A stretch of 24,522 bases of DNA from NCBI GenBank assembly GCA_900757865.1, contig CAAEPH010000026.1, positions 1 through 24,522 of the forward strand, read 5' to 3'. This DNA is from an uncultured Sutterella sp. Its GTDB lineage: Bacteria; Pseudomonadota; Gammaproteobacteria; Burkholderiales; Burkholderiaceae_F. This document shows, one piece after another, positions 7,373 to 14,759 of this stretch; position 1 is the first letter of the stretch; each line of letters opens with the position of its first letter. A program made the translations under genes and the position numbers. The notes below the pieces were generated by a model that worked only from the letters and a program-made list of their open reading frames with translations, was not told where the DNA came from and made no database searches.

Positions 7373-8261
7373 TTATTTCACGGGACGACGTAACAAGAAC
7401 CCAGAGGCAATCTCCTCGGGATTGCCTCTGGTGATGTCCATCACCGTCACTTTCGGGTTGATGCGCATGACGACAGCTTCACCCACCTCCATTTCCGCTG
7501 TACCGAGATTTTCCCCGGTCTGCGGATCAATGAGTGCTTCGCCTGGCTCAAAAATGATGAATTTCTCACCCTTGGTCATCCCGGAGTCGTTACCGCGGTT
7601 GACCCAAATGCGCTTACCTTTGACTTGTAGCACGGTGATTGGGAAAATCGTATCGGAGACTTGATTAGCCAGCGACGCCGCGGCGCGCTCAATCGCTTGA
7701 TTAAGCACGGCCTGCGATGCGCCACCCACGCCATTACGAATAGAGGTCCCCGTCGAGGCCGACGACTTAATTGGGAACGATGCCGTCACCACCCCACGGG
7801 TGGTATCGATAATTTGCACGCTCAAACCCAACGAAGCGCTGTCGCTCACCTTGTATTTCCCTTCCAAATTGGGGATTTTGGTAGCGGAGCGTCCAAACGC
7901 GAAACTCTCCACTTTGACTTTCACAATGGCTTGCGCATTCGCGAGCTGTCCCTCCGTGGCCGCATCGCCCGCCGCCAGCCCTGATTTGGCGAGTTCTTGC
8001 TCTTTGCGAATTTCTGCCATGGCATCTTCGCGACGCGTCACCAATTCAAATTTGCGACCGTTACGCAGAGCGTTTTCAATGGAGCTAATGAGGTTGGAGT
8101 TGAGAATTTGTTTTTTGTTGGCAGCCGAAAGGCCGTCGCTTACTGCTAAATCAGCGACCGATACACGGAATTTGCCGAGTTCATCGGCCAAAGCCACCCC
8201 CGAAGCAAGCGCACAGGATAGGATGAGGGCAAAACTGGTGCGTAAAAAGTTTTTTTTTCAT
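7373..8261 (-). CDS. CsgG-like envelope protein, frameshift in poly-A signal peptide
   Basis: The mature frame (ADELGKFRVSVADLAVSDGL, then SSIENALRNGRKFELVTRRE) is a CsgG/HfaB-type domain. It is followed by a C-terminal beta domain with GMTKGEKFIIFEPGEALIDP and TGENLGTAEMEVGEAVV, which is paralogous to the end of the next gene's product. The ATG at 8261 is followed by nine A (8250-8258). As written this frame leaves the gene and stops at 8181. With eight A it reads MKKNFLRTSFALILSCALAS and then GVALADELG, a normal Sec signal joined to the mature protein. The change could be a real mutation, phase variation, transcript slippage or a sequencing error. A GTG at 8197 is in frame but gives no signal peptide. 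No lipobox is seen, unlike curli CsgG. Confidence 0.8.
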
Positions 8262-8575
8262 AGGCGAGAACAACGTGCGCCGTGTGCATTCTCTATGCGG
8301 CTCACAGCACCATCCGTTGTAGCAAAAGAAAATGAGAGTTGGTCGAATTAGTCTTTGGAGCAATCTCAAAATTGCGTCCAAAAGGTCATCTTTCTGAGTT
8401 TAGCCCTACCCTATCAACTCTCGCCACACACGATAATACGATAAAGCCAGTTGTCTTTTTTATTTTGTAAAAATACGAGCACCTCCAAAGAGCTATTTTT
8501 CCTTATTTTCTAGGTATATCGATTTATATTTGGTTATGTGTTTTTAAAACCGCCTCTTAGAGTAATTTTTTTGAA
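8262..8575. other. AT-rich intergenic, presumed operon promoter region
   Basis: No coding frame is convincing in these 314 bp. Bases 8390-8575 are strongly AT-rich, which fits the promoter region of the minus-strand envelope operon and the 3' end of the tRNA-editing gene. I could not assign -35/-10 boxes with confidence. No good terminator follows the gene ending at 8576. Confidence 0.4.
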
Positions 8576-9088
8576 TTAAAGCGACAAAACCCTCACCCGA
8601 TGACCATTTTTTTCCAAAAGATCCATTAAATCCTTCGTTGCTAACCACACCGTGGCGGTATTCACATTGGGATGCACGCCAATGCGGGCCGTACCCTCCA
8701 AAAAACTCGCATCCACACACCACGTGACCGTCCCTGTCGAGTCGTTCATGAGTCCCATGGGCGAGACCGAACCGGGAGTGAGACCCAAATACGCCTGAAG
8801 TTCATCGGCCGTGGCAAATTTCAGAGCTCGCGTCTGCTGTGACTGACGAAAGGCTTTTAAGTCCAGGCGCTGATCGCCTCGCACCGAAAAGAGCCAATAC
8901 TGCGTTTTCTTGTCGTCGCGTACAAAGAGGTTTTTCGCATCGTCCTCAGCGTGCTTGAGGTGAAGGGCGTGCGACTCGGACATGTTGAAGACCGCGTCGT
9001 GGTGTTCAATCTCGTACGGGATCCCTTCTTGGGCTAAGAGCTCAAGCAATCGCTCAGGAGACCAAATGTTAGTGGAAGGGGTGGTCAT
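8576..9088 (-). CDS. Prolyl-tRNA editing protein (YbaK/ProXp-type)
   Basis: The 170-aa product is a free-standing YbaK/ProRS-INS-like editing domain that hydrolyses wrongly charged tRNA, probably Ala-tRNA(Pro) by analogy with PrdX/ProXp-ala. Visible family features are IPYEIEHHDAVFNMSESHAL near the N-terminus, AKNLFVRDDKKTQYWLFSVR with the conserved lysine, the TPGSVSPMGLMND loop, and IGVHPNVNTATVWLATKDL near the C-terminus. ATG 9088 has AAGGAAAG about 8 bases upstream. A longer frame to 9280 carries unrelated residues and is rejected. It is cytoplasmic and appears to be transcribed alone, since a terminator separates it from the PepSY gene upstream. The exact amino acid specificity cannot be read from sequence. 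Confidence 0.88.
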   Translation of the reverse strand: MTTPSTNIWSPERLLELLAQEGIPYEIEHHDAVFNMSESHALHLKHAEDDAKNLFVRDDKKTQYWLFSVRGDQRLDLKAFRQSQQTRALKFATADELQAYLGLTPGSVSPMGLMNDSTGTVTWCVDASFLEGTARIGVHPNVNTATVWLATKDLMDLLEKNGHRVRVLSL

Positions 9089-9170
9089 GACTTGCTTTCC
9101 TTGGGTCTGAGTGTTGGCTATCGTTGCCAGTGAGTGTACAACGGTTTTGAACGCGCTCGTCGCTTGCCAC

Positions 9171-9196
9171 AAAAAAGCCTTCCACAACCGGAAGGC
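9171..9196 (-). terminator. Rho-independent terminator of PepSY gene
   Basis: GCCTTCC (9177-9183) and GGAAGGC (9190-9196) form a perfect 7-bp stem with a 6-base loop, followed on the minus strand by TTTTTT (9171-9176). It lies 56 bp past the PepSY stop. Confidence 0.85.
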
Positions 9197-9251
9197 GGGA
9201 AGGCTCTTTGCCGCCGATAAAACGTCGTGCGGTGTTCTTCTTACTCGTTCT

Positions 9252-9752
9252 TTAAGGCAAAAGGGTGCCGTCTTTGGCATTGACCAACACGGTTTTTTGC
9301 TGACCGTTACGAATAAACTTCAGCTCCCAGTGCGGTGTCCCTTTGCGAAGGTGGAGTTCGGCTTCAAATAAGCGCATGTCACCCTTTTTGGCTGCAGCGA
9401 CCGCCTCTTTAAACGTCACGGGGTTCTCGCCCAACTGAGTTTTGAGTTCACGCGAGAAATCCACAATGTGCGAGTTGAGCGTCTCGCCCTTCATCGCCCC
9501 CACTTCCACGTTGATGCGATCGTTACCTTGAACGTAATCGATCTCATAGACCGGCATGGCGTTTTCCACATCAAACTCGACCTGCAAGATGCGCGTGTTA
9601 GGATTCACCATCACTTTGTCGACCGCAGCTTCCGCCGACATTACGCCGTCAGAGAAAAACGCCGCACGTTCTTCAATATCCATGGCGCTCACTAGGCCGG
9701 TGGCTGTGGTGGCCACGATCAGTGTGGCTAGCTGACGATACCAATTTTGCAT
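9252..9752 (-). CDS. Secreted PepSY-domain protein
   Basis: The product has 166 aa from ATG 9752, supported by GAGGAGG 8 bases upstream. The signal peptide is MQNWYRQLATLIVATTATGL with cleavage near VSA. Two PepSY-type units follow: residues about 35-100 (MSAEAAVDKVMVNPNTRILQ, then PVYEIDYVQGNDRINVEVGA) and about 115-166 (TFKEAVAAAKKG, then HWELKFIRNGQQKTVLVNAK and DGTLLP). PepSY domains are small periplasmic or surface domains, some of which inhibit proteases, while others sit beside two-component sensors. No regulator gene is nearby. It is monocistronic, with its own terminator. Its partner is unknown. Confidence 0.85.
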   Translation of the reverse strand: MQNWYRQLATLIVATTATGLVSAMDIEERAAFFSDGVMSAEAAVDKVMVNPNTRILQVEFDVENAMPVYEIDYVQGNDRINVEVGAMKGETLNSHIVDFSRELKTQLGENPVTFKEAVAAAKKGDMRLFEAELHLRKGTPHWELKFIRNGQQKTVLVNAKDGTLLP

Positions 9753-9914
9753 ACCCCAATCCTCCTCAATGTCGGGCACAACGAGCCCTATCATTTTAAT
9801 ATGACTATTGTTCTCCTCACTCGTTAAAACGTCAATTTAAATAGGGGAGGTTTTGAACGCTCTAAGGGTAATACCTATTTTTGAAACCTCCAATGCGCTT
9901 GGCGGTTGCACACC

Positions 9915-9979
9915 GAAAAGAAAAAGCCATTTCCCGTGAGCACCGCCCCGTGTCTGAGGGTAGGCCTTGGAAAATGGCT
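9915..9979 (-). terminator. Hairpin with T-run, minus strand
   Basis: AGCCATTT (9925-9932) pairs with AAATGGCT (9972-9979), extended by CC/GG with a bulged A. On the minus strand TTTTTCTTTT follows. It is about 400 bp past the dps stop and not next to any gene, so it may end an unannotated small RNA or a long dps read-through transcript. Confidence 0.45.
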
Positions 9980-10270
9980 TGAGTGTTGAGCGCACCGTGA
10001 CACGGGTCAGGCGTCATCAGAGGAGCGCTCGACGTTTTGGTCGTTTTGGTCGTCTTTGGGTTGTATGTTGGTCGTTGATAGTTGGGAAGCGCGTCTTCGT
10101 CCTCAGAGCGTGGGCAAAAGTAAAGCCACAAAGCTTTAAAGCACCCTTTCGCCCATCGGCTAGCGCTCCCTGATGTGTCAGGCAGGCAACGCTTCCGATG
10201 AAGGTGTTCTCGACACACCCCAAAAGAGCGCTCTTTGCTCGCCCTAAGGCGGCTATTGAGAATCCAACAA

Positions 10271-10370
10271 GAAACGAGATGAGTTAGAGGAACCAACCAC
10301 GAGACCAAGATTCACCCATATTTCTCATCTCGTTTCCTAAAAAGGAAACCGAGTGACCCAAGAGGGTCAC
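10271..10370 (-). other. Overlapping hairpins downstream of dps
   Basis: Three stems lie just past the dps stop. GTGACCC/GGGTCAC is at 10353-10370 with a 4-base loop. GTTTCC/GGAAAC is at 10332-10349. A perfect 13-bp pair, GAAACGAGATGAG (10271-10283) with CTCATCTCGTTTC (10324-10336), is the third. The second and third share bases 10332-10336, so only one can form at a time. None has a long T-run, but together they probably shape the dps 3' end. Confidence 0.5.
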
Positions 10371-10377
10371 GGGATGA

Positions 10378-10869
10378 TTACTTGTGGCAACCGCAGCTCT
10401 CAACAGCCTGACCTTCAGCAGGGGTCATTTCCTTTTTCATGGCGCGCAAGAACCAGATCTGCTTGTCGTAGTACTTGATAAAGTCTTCGAACATGGTGAC
10501 CACGCGGAAGTCATCCTTTTCGGCTGCATCGGCGCGAATTTCCACAGCCAAGTCACGCATCAAATTCAAGTCGTCTTCCACAATCTGCGCGACTTCACAA
10601 CAAGAGAAGAGGCGAGAGGGTTCTTCCTTGATGGTGGCCACGTCTAAGTATTCACGCATGGAGGCCAACGGGAACTGATCGCGCATCTTTAAGAGTTCGG
10701 CGACGCTGTCGTAATTTTCAAACGCTTCGTTGTAGAGCGCTTCGGTGAACTGATGAACACCCACAAACATCTTGCCCACCACGTTCCAATGCAAATTGTG
10801 AAGCTTCACCGTCCACACACCGAGGTTAGCGAGATAGGTATTGATCTTCTTCGAGCAAGTGTATTCCAT
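10378..10869 (-). CDS. dps: Dps-family ferritin-like protein
   Basis: The 163-aa product is a four-helix Dps/ferritin-like subunit, expected to form a 12-mer that oxidises and stores iron in the cytoplasm and protects DNA from peroxide. The ferroxidase-site signature is in the first helix: LHNLHWNVVGKMFVGVHQFT followed by EALYNEAFENYDSVAELL, with the usual His, Trp, His and Glu positions. Later helices hold CCEVAQIVEDDLNLMRDLAV and DFIKYYDKQIWFLRAMKKEM. The start at 10869 has AAGGA about 7 bases upstream. The C-terminus ends CGCHK, a Cys-Gly-Cys-His tail not typical of E. coli Dps, and there is a cysteine near the N-terminus (residue 5). It is transcribed away from napA across a 538-bp gap. 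Confidence 0.9.
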   Translation of the reverse strand: MEYTCSKKINTYLANLGVWTVKLHNLHWNVVGKMFVGVHQFTEALYNEAFENYDSVAELLKMRDQFPLASMREYLDVATIKEEPSRLFSCCEVAQIVEDDLNLMRDLAVEIRADAAEKDDFRVVTMFEDFIKYYDKQIWFLRAMKKEMTPAEGQAVESCGCHK

Positions 10870-11407
10870 GATGTATTCCTTTTTTATGTTCGGTCTTTAG
10901 TTGAGGCGGAAGGGCTATAGAGAACTTGAGCAGCGGTCTGATCAAACTTTTCTTTATCGCTTTCCGTTTTTCGATAGGCGTACTTTAACACGAATCGTTC
11001 GATAATGCAAGTACCCTATTGGAAATCTGTTTTCATTTGTTTTTGTCTATCTCGTGACGATCCTCAATGTGAGACGCGAAAGCGTTTTCCAGGTTGCGTC
11101 ACCCTCTCTGATGTTTCCAACGTACTGTGGCCTTTTTTACGTTTTCCAAACCACCACTTTTTACGCTTACTCCCTCCCTTTTGGGAGAGATTTTCCTCTC
11201 CCATCGTTGTCGACACACTCTGCCCTTTGGCAGTTTTCGACCTTCCTCCCTCTGACTAGAATCCACGTCCTAGGGTTTACCCTAAAAGTTCAGCCACAGA
11301 CCGCCAAACGCTCAACCGCCCCACTCCAACGAAAGGGGCAAGGGGTTGAGTCGCGAGCCCTCTATTTCCCGTCTTGTTATCGGCCTTTCATAAGGATCAA
11401 AAAAAGA
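10870..11407. other. Divergent dps/napA promoter region
   Basis: This 538-bp space must contain both promoters. The napA reading frame stays open up to 11054, but the extra 118 residues show no domain and the Tat signal begins at 11408, so the extension is rejected. A 14-bp palindrome TAGGGTTTACCCTA lies at 11271-11284, and a small hairpin with CTCCC/GGGAG arms lies near 11174-11187. I found no clear FNR box (TTGAT-N4-ATCAA). Confidence 0.45.
11271..11284. promoter_or_regulatory. Palindromic site upstream of napA
   Basis: TAGGGT-TT-ACCCTA is a perfect 6-2-6 palindrome about 124 bp before the napA start. It superficially resembles nitrate-regulator (NarL/NarP) 7-2-7 sites in spacing, but the half-sites do not match TACYYMT well. 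It may be an operator for another regulator. Confidence 0.3.
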
Positions 11408-14164
11408 ATGTCAGTAACCATTCCCATTCAGGATGTCTCTCGTCGTTCACTTTTAAAAGCCGGGCTTGCTGCCTCGGCGGCAAGTATTGTGGGTCTACCT
11501 TTAAGCGAGGCTGCTCAAGCAGCCCAGACGCAAGCCGAAGATGGCATCACCTGGCACAAAGGTGTATGCCGATTCTGTGGCACGGGTTGCAGTTTGCGCG
11601 TCGGCGTCAAAGACGGCAAGATTGTCTCCACCGCGGGCGATCCGGACGCACCAGTGAACCGTGGGCTCACCTGTGTGAAAGGCTACTTCAACGCCAAAAT
11701 TCTCTATGGAAAAGACCGCCTCACACAGCCCCTAATGCGTCGCAAAGACGGGCACTTTGATAAGAACGGCGACTTCGAACCCGTCTCCTGGGACGAAGCC
11801 ATGGCAGAGATGGTGCGTCAATTTAAACGCGTCTACGCCGAAAAAGGTCCTGAAGGCGTGAGCATCATTGGCTCGGGCCAGTACACGATCCCCGAAGCTT
11901 ACACCGCCTCCAAATTGATGAAAGCGGGTTTCCGCTCGAACAACATTGACCCCAATGCGCGTCTTTGTATGGCAAGTTCCGTCGTGGGCTTTTATCAGAC
12001 GTTTGGCATGGATGAACCCGCTAACAACTATAGCGACCTGGAATTGGCCGACAGTCTCGTCCTTTGGGGCAACAACATGGCTGAAGCCCATCCGGTACTT
12101 TGGTCTCGTGTGCTCGCGCATAAAAAGACGGCACCCGCCACCAAGATTTTCTGCTTGACGACGTACCGTCACATGACGAGCGACTTTGCGGACAACACCT
12201 TGGTCTTTAAACCCAATACCGACCTCGCCATTCTCAACTACTTGATCCGTGAAGCGATTGAACGCAACGCCATCGACATGGACTTTGTGAATCGCCACTG
12301 CCTCTTTGCGGCGGGCGTCACCGACATTGGTTATGGGTTACGTAACACCGACCGCTTTGCGCGTGCCACGGAAAAAGACACCCTTGCTAAGCAACTCGCC
12401 TCGCCCTTGAGTAAAGACGAAGCCATCGCACAGGGGCTCGTTGCGGGCACCTTGGTGGAGCAGAACAACGCGGGTGCGACCGCCGGCAAACACTGGGCGA
12501 TCTCGTTTGAAGACTTTAAAGCGGGGGTCGCTCCCTACACGCTCGACTTTGTGGCACCACTCGCCAAGGGCGACCCCGATGAAAGCTTGGATAGCTTCAA
12601 AGCCCGCTTGAAAGCTTTGGCGGACCTCTATTGCGATAAGCCAAGCAAGATTTTGAGTCTCTGGTGCATGGGCTTTAACCAGCACCAGCGTGGCGTGTGG
12701 GTGAACGAACTCTGCTACTCGTTGCACCTTCTTCTCGGCAAACACGGGCTCCCTGGCTCGGGCGCCTTCTCCTTAACGGGGCAGCCCTCGGCGTGCGGCT
12801 CCACGCGCGAAGTGGGCTCCTTTAGTCACCGCTTGCCCGCGGACCGCTTGGTCGCCAACCCCAAGCACCGTGCGGACGCCGAAACCCTTTGGCACTTGCC
12901 CGAAGGCACCTTGAATCCGAAGGTTGGATTCGATGTGATGAAAATCATGCGTGGCCTTGAAGACGGGTCGGTGAACTTCTTGTGGACGCAGGTGGTCAAT
13001 ATCTTCCAGTCCACCCCAAACAATTCGCATTGGATTGAAGCATGTCGTAAACCCGAGAACTTTGTGGTGGTCGCTGACGTCTATCCCACCTTTAGCGCCG
13101 CGTGCGCGGACTTGATTTTGCCTGCCGCCATGCACTTTGAGAAGTGGGGGTTATATGGCAACGGCGAACGTCGCACCCAAGCCTGGCCTCAGATGGTCAA
13201 GCCCGTGGGTGAGGCGCGCACCGACGTGTGGATGATGATGGAATTTGCCAAGCACTTCACGGTGGATGAATGCTGGCGCGCGCAGCCCGTCAGGGGGCTC
13301 GAGGGCGATCATTTGCCCGACGTGCGTGATCGCGCTCGGGCCATGGGGATCGATCCCAGTGCGACGCTTTTTGATGTGCTCTTTGCGCCCTCAGAAAATC
13401 GTCAAGCCGCGTGGCCCGATCCAAAGTACCCAGGCCTTGCCAACGCCACGGGAGAAGCCCTGGGGCTGCCGTACTTCCCTGAAAAAGCGCTCTGGAACGA
13501 GTACCGCCAATTCACTTTGGGTCACGGGCACGACTTAGCGGACTTTGATACGTACCAGGATCCAAAGGTGCATGGGCTCCTCTGGCCGGTCGTAAACGGC
13601 AAAGAAACCCCCTGGCGCTACAACACCGAGTACGACCCGTACGCAAGTGACGATAACCTCTACTACGGTCCCTTGATGAAGAGCGTACCCACGGGGAATT
13701 TGCACGGCGTCACCGATACGGACGCGAAAGCGTACCCGGGACGCGCGAAGATCTTCTTCCGTCCCTATGCCGATCCGGTGGAAATGCCGGACGACAAATA
13801 TGACCTCTGGTTCACCACGGGGCGCATGCTCGAGCATTGGCACACGGGTTCGATGACGCGTCGCGTGCCAGAATTGCACCGCGCTCTGCCTCGTGCCTTC
13901 CTCTACATGCACCCGGCTGACGCCAAAGCGCGTGGCTTGGCGCGAGGCGACATGGCCTTAGTCGAGAGCCGTTACGGATCGTTTACCGCAAAAGTGGAAA
14001 CCGAAGGTCGTGAACGTCCTCCGCGTGGCACCCTCTTTGCACCGTTCTTCGATGAACACGTGCTCATCAACCGTGCAGTGATCGATGCGACTGATCCTCT
14101 GTCGCTTGAGCCCGACTACAAGAAAACCGCTGTTCGTGTCACGAAAGCGCCGAGCAACAAGTAA
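11408..14164 (+). CDS. napA: Periplasmic nitrate reductase catalytic subunit
   Basis: The 918-aa product is a Mo-bis-MGD oxidoreductase that reduces nitrate to nitrite in the periplasm. The N-terminus has a Tat signal, SRRSLLK at residues 11-17, with cleavage near residue 39. A 4Fe-4S cluster is held by Cys54, 57, 61 and 89 (CRFCGTGC, then NRGLTCVKGYF). The Mo ligand is Cys187 in DPNARLCMAS, the NapA pattern. The C-terminal molybdopterin-binding domain starts near YDLWFTTGRMLEHWHTGSMT. The length is closer to the long epsilonproteobacterial NapA (about 925) than to E. coli NapA (828). ATG 11408 follows AAGGA by about 13 bases. napB follows after 19 bp, and a terminator follows napB, so the operon is napAB only. 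The NapD chaperone and the NapC or NapGH electron donors are not in this window. Confidence 0.95.
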   Translation: MSVTIPIQDVSRRSLLKAGLAASAASIVGLPLSEAAQAAQTQAEDGITWHKGVCRFCGTGCSLRVGVKDGKIVSTAGDPDAPVNRGLTCVKGYFNAKILYGKDRLTQPLMRRKDGHFDKNGDFEPVSWDEAMAEMVRQFKRVYAEKGPEGVSIIGSGQYTIPEAYTASKLMKAGFRSNNIDPNARLCMASSVVGFYQTFGMDEPANNYSDLELADSLVLWGNNMAEAHPVLWSRVLAHKKTAPATKIFCLTTYRHMTSDFADNTLVFKPNTDLAILNYLIREAIERNAIDMDFVNRHCLFAAGVTDIGYGLRNTDRFARATEKDTLAKQLASPLSKDEAIAQGLVAGTLVEQNNAGATAGKHWAISFEDFKAGVAPYTLDFVAPLAKGDPDESLDSFKARLKALADLYCDKPSKILSLWCMGFNQHQRGVWVNELCYSLHLLLGKHGLPGSGAFSLTGQPSACGSTREVGSFSHRLPADRLVANPKHRADAETLWHLPEGTLNPKVGFDVMKIMRGLEDGSVNFLWTQVVNIFQSTPNNSHWIEACRKPENFVVVADVYPTFSAACADLILPAAMHFEKWGLYGNGERRTQAWPQMVKPVGEARTDVWMMMEFAKHFTVDECWRAQPVRGLEGDHLPDVRDRARAMGIDPSATLFDVLFAPSENRQAAWPDPKYPGLANATGEALGLPYFPEKALWNEYRQFTLGHGHDLADFDTYQDPKVHGLLWPVVNGKETPWRYNTEYDPYASDDNLYYGPLMKSVPTGNLHGVTDTDAKAYPGRAKIFFRPYADPVEMPDDKYDLWFTTGRMLEHWHTGSMTRRVPELHRALPRAFLYMHPADAKARGLARGDMALVESRYGSFTAKVETEGRERPPRGTLFAPFFDEHVLINRAVIDATDPLSLEPDYKKTAVRVTKAPSNK

Positions 14165-14183
14165 CCCCGAAGGAGAGTCAACA

Positions 14184-14543
14184 ATGATGACAAAACAAAC
14201 GATCGTGGCCTTTTTGCTCGCCAATGCCCTAACGTGTGGCGTCGCCGCTAGTGCGTCAGCCCAAGACGCCGTGCCGGAAACCCCGCACACGATTCCGCAT
14301 CCCATTGCGGATTTTCTGCCACTCACTAACGACAAAGTGATGTGCCAGATGTGCCACCGTGAAGTGGGTAAGCAACCCGTTGAAGCACACATCGACGTGC
14401 CCATGTGGGATGTGCCCGCCTCGCACTTCACCAAAGACGGTAAGTGGGATGGAGCTCGCAACAACTGCGTCATGTGCCACGCGCCCATGACCGAGTTCTC
14501 GAGCTTTAAGCCCAGCAAATTGAACGAGCGCCCCGCGTCCTAA
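14184..14543 (+). CDS. napB: NapB-like diheme cytochrome subunit
   Basis: The 119-aa product has a Sec signal (cleavage near ASA-QD) and two haem c motifs, CQMCH and CVMCH, about 45 residues apart. The segment PHTIPHPIADFLPLTND before the first haem and PASHFTKDGKWDGARNNC before the second match NapB, the electron-transfer partner of NapA. It is shorter than E. coli NapB (149 aa), lacking N-terminal and C-terminal extensions. GGAGAG lies 8-9 bases before the chosen ATG of an ATGATG pair. It follows napA by 19 bp and is probably co-transcribed. Haem insertion requires the Ccm or Ccs system, which is not in this window. The NapB call rests on haem spacing and on position after napA. Confidence 0.9.
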   Translation: MMTKQTIVAFLLANALTCGVAASASAQDAVPETPHTIPHPIADFLPLTNDKVMCQMCHREVGKQPVEAHIDVPMWDVPASHFTKDGKWDGARNNCVMCHAPMTEFSSFKPSKLNERPAS

Positions 14544-14572
14544 CGCTTCGCGCTTAGTGTTCATGCTTTCCA

Positions 14573-14602
14573 GGAGATCGCCTCAACGCGGTCTCCTTTT
14601 TT
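14573..14602 (+). terminator. Rho-independent terminator of napAB
   Basis: GGAGATCG (14573-14580) and CGGTCTCC (14589-14596) pair with one G-T wobble, followed by TTTTTTG. It lies 30 bp after the napB stop. Confidence 0.85.
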
Positions 14603-14639
14603 GTTTCTCCTCACCAAAAGCACTAGCTCCGATGGTAGG

Positions 14640-14669
14640 CTGACATGAGATAGGGTTTTTATGTAGAAT
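14640..14669 (+). promoter_or_regulatory. Candidate trxA promoter
   Basis: A -35-like CTGACA (14640-14645) and a -10-like TAGAAT (14664-14669) are 18 bp apart, followed by an AT-rich leader of about 85 bases to the trxA start. It fits a sigma70-type promoter, since napAB has already terminated upstream. Confidence 0.5.
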
Positions 14670-14759
14670 AATGCTATCAATAAAAATGCTTAAAAAGCTT
14701 TTATCTATTAAAAAGCGTCTAACATTTTTCATCATATTCTTTTGTAGGACATCTTCAAA

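Larger units (their letters stand above)
9753..10377. other. Gene-free stretch between PepSY and dps
   Basis: About 625 bp without a convincing gene. A long minus-strand open frame (9862-10308) has an erratic composition, no ribosome binding site that I can see and no recognisable domain, so I do not call it. The region holds two direct copies of GTTTTGGTC (10032-10049), a hairpin with T-run at 9915-9979, and several hairpins just past dps at 10271-10370. Confidence 0.5.

Noticed and set aside
8181..8381. 66-codon minus-strand frame upstream of the CsgG-like gene
   Set aside because: Its last part is the CsgG signal peptide read in the wrong frame because of the nine-A tract. The rest looks non-coding.
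9862..10308. 148-codon minus-strand open frame between PepSY and dps
   Set aside because: No ribosome binding site or domain seen, irregular composition, and it overlaps several hairpins. It is likely chance.
9915..10377. Possible tmRNA, RNase P, 6S or SRP RNA
   Set aside because: None of the hallmark conserved segments that I know for these RNAs are present on either strand.
10924..10950. FNR-like site near TGATCAAA upstream of napA
   Set aside because: The TTGA and TCAA halves are too far apart for an FNR box (TTGAT-N4-ATCAA).
11054..11407. 118-residue N-terminal extension of NapA
   Set aside because: The extension has no signal or domain. The Tat signal starts at 11408 with AAGGA upstream.
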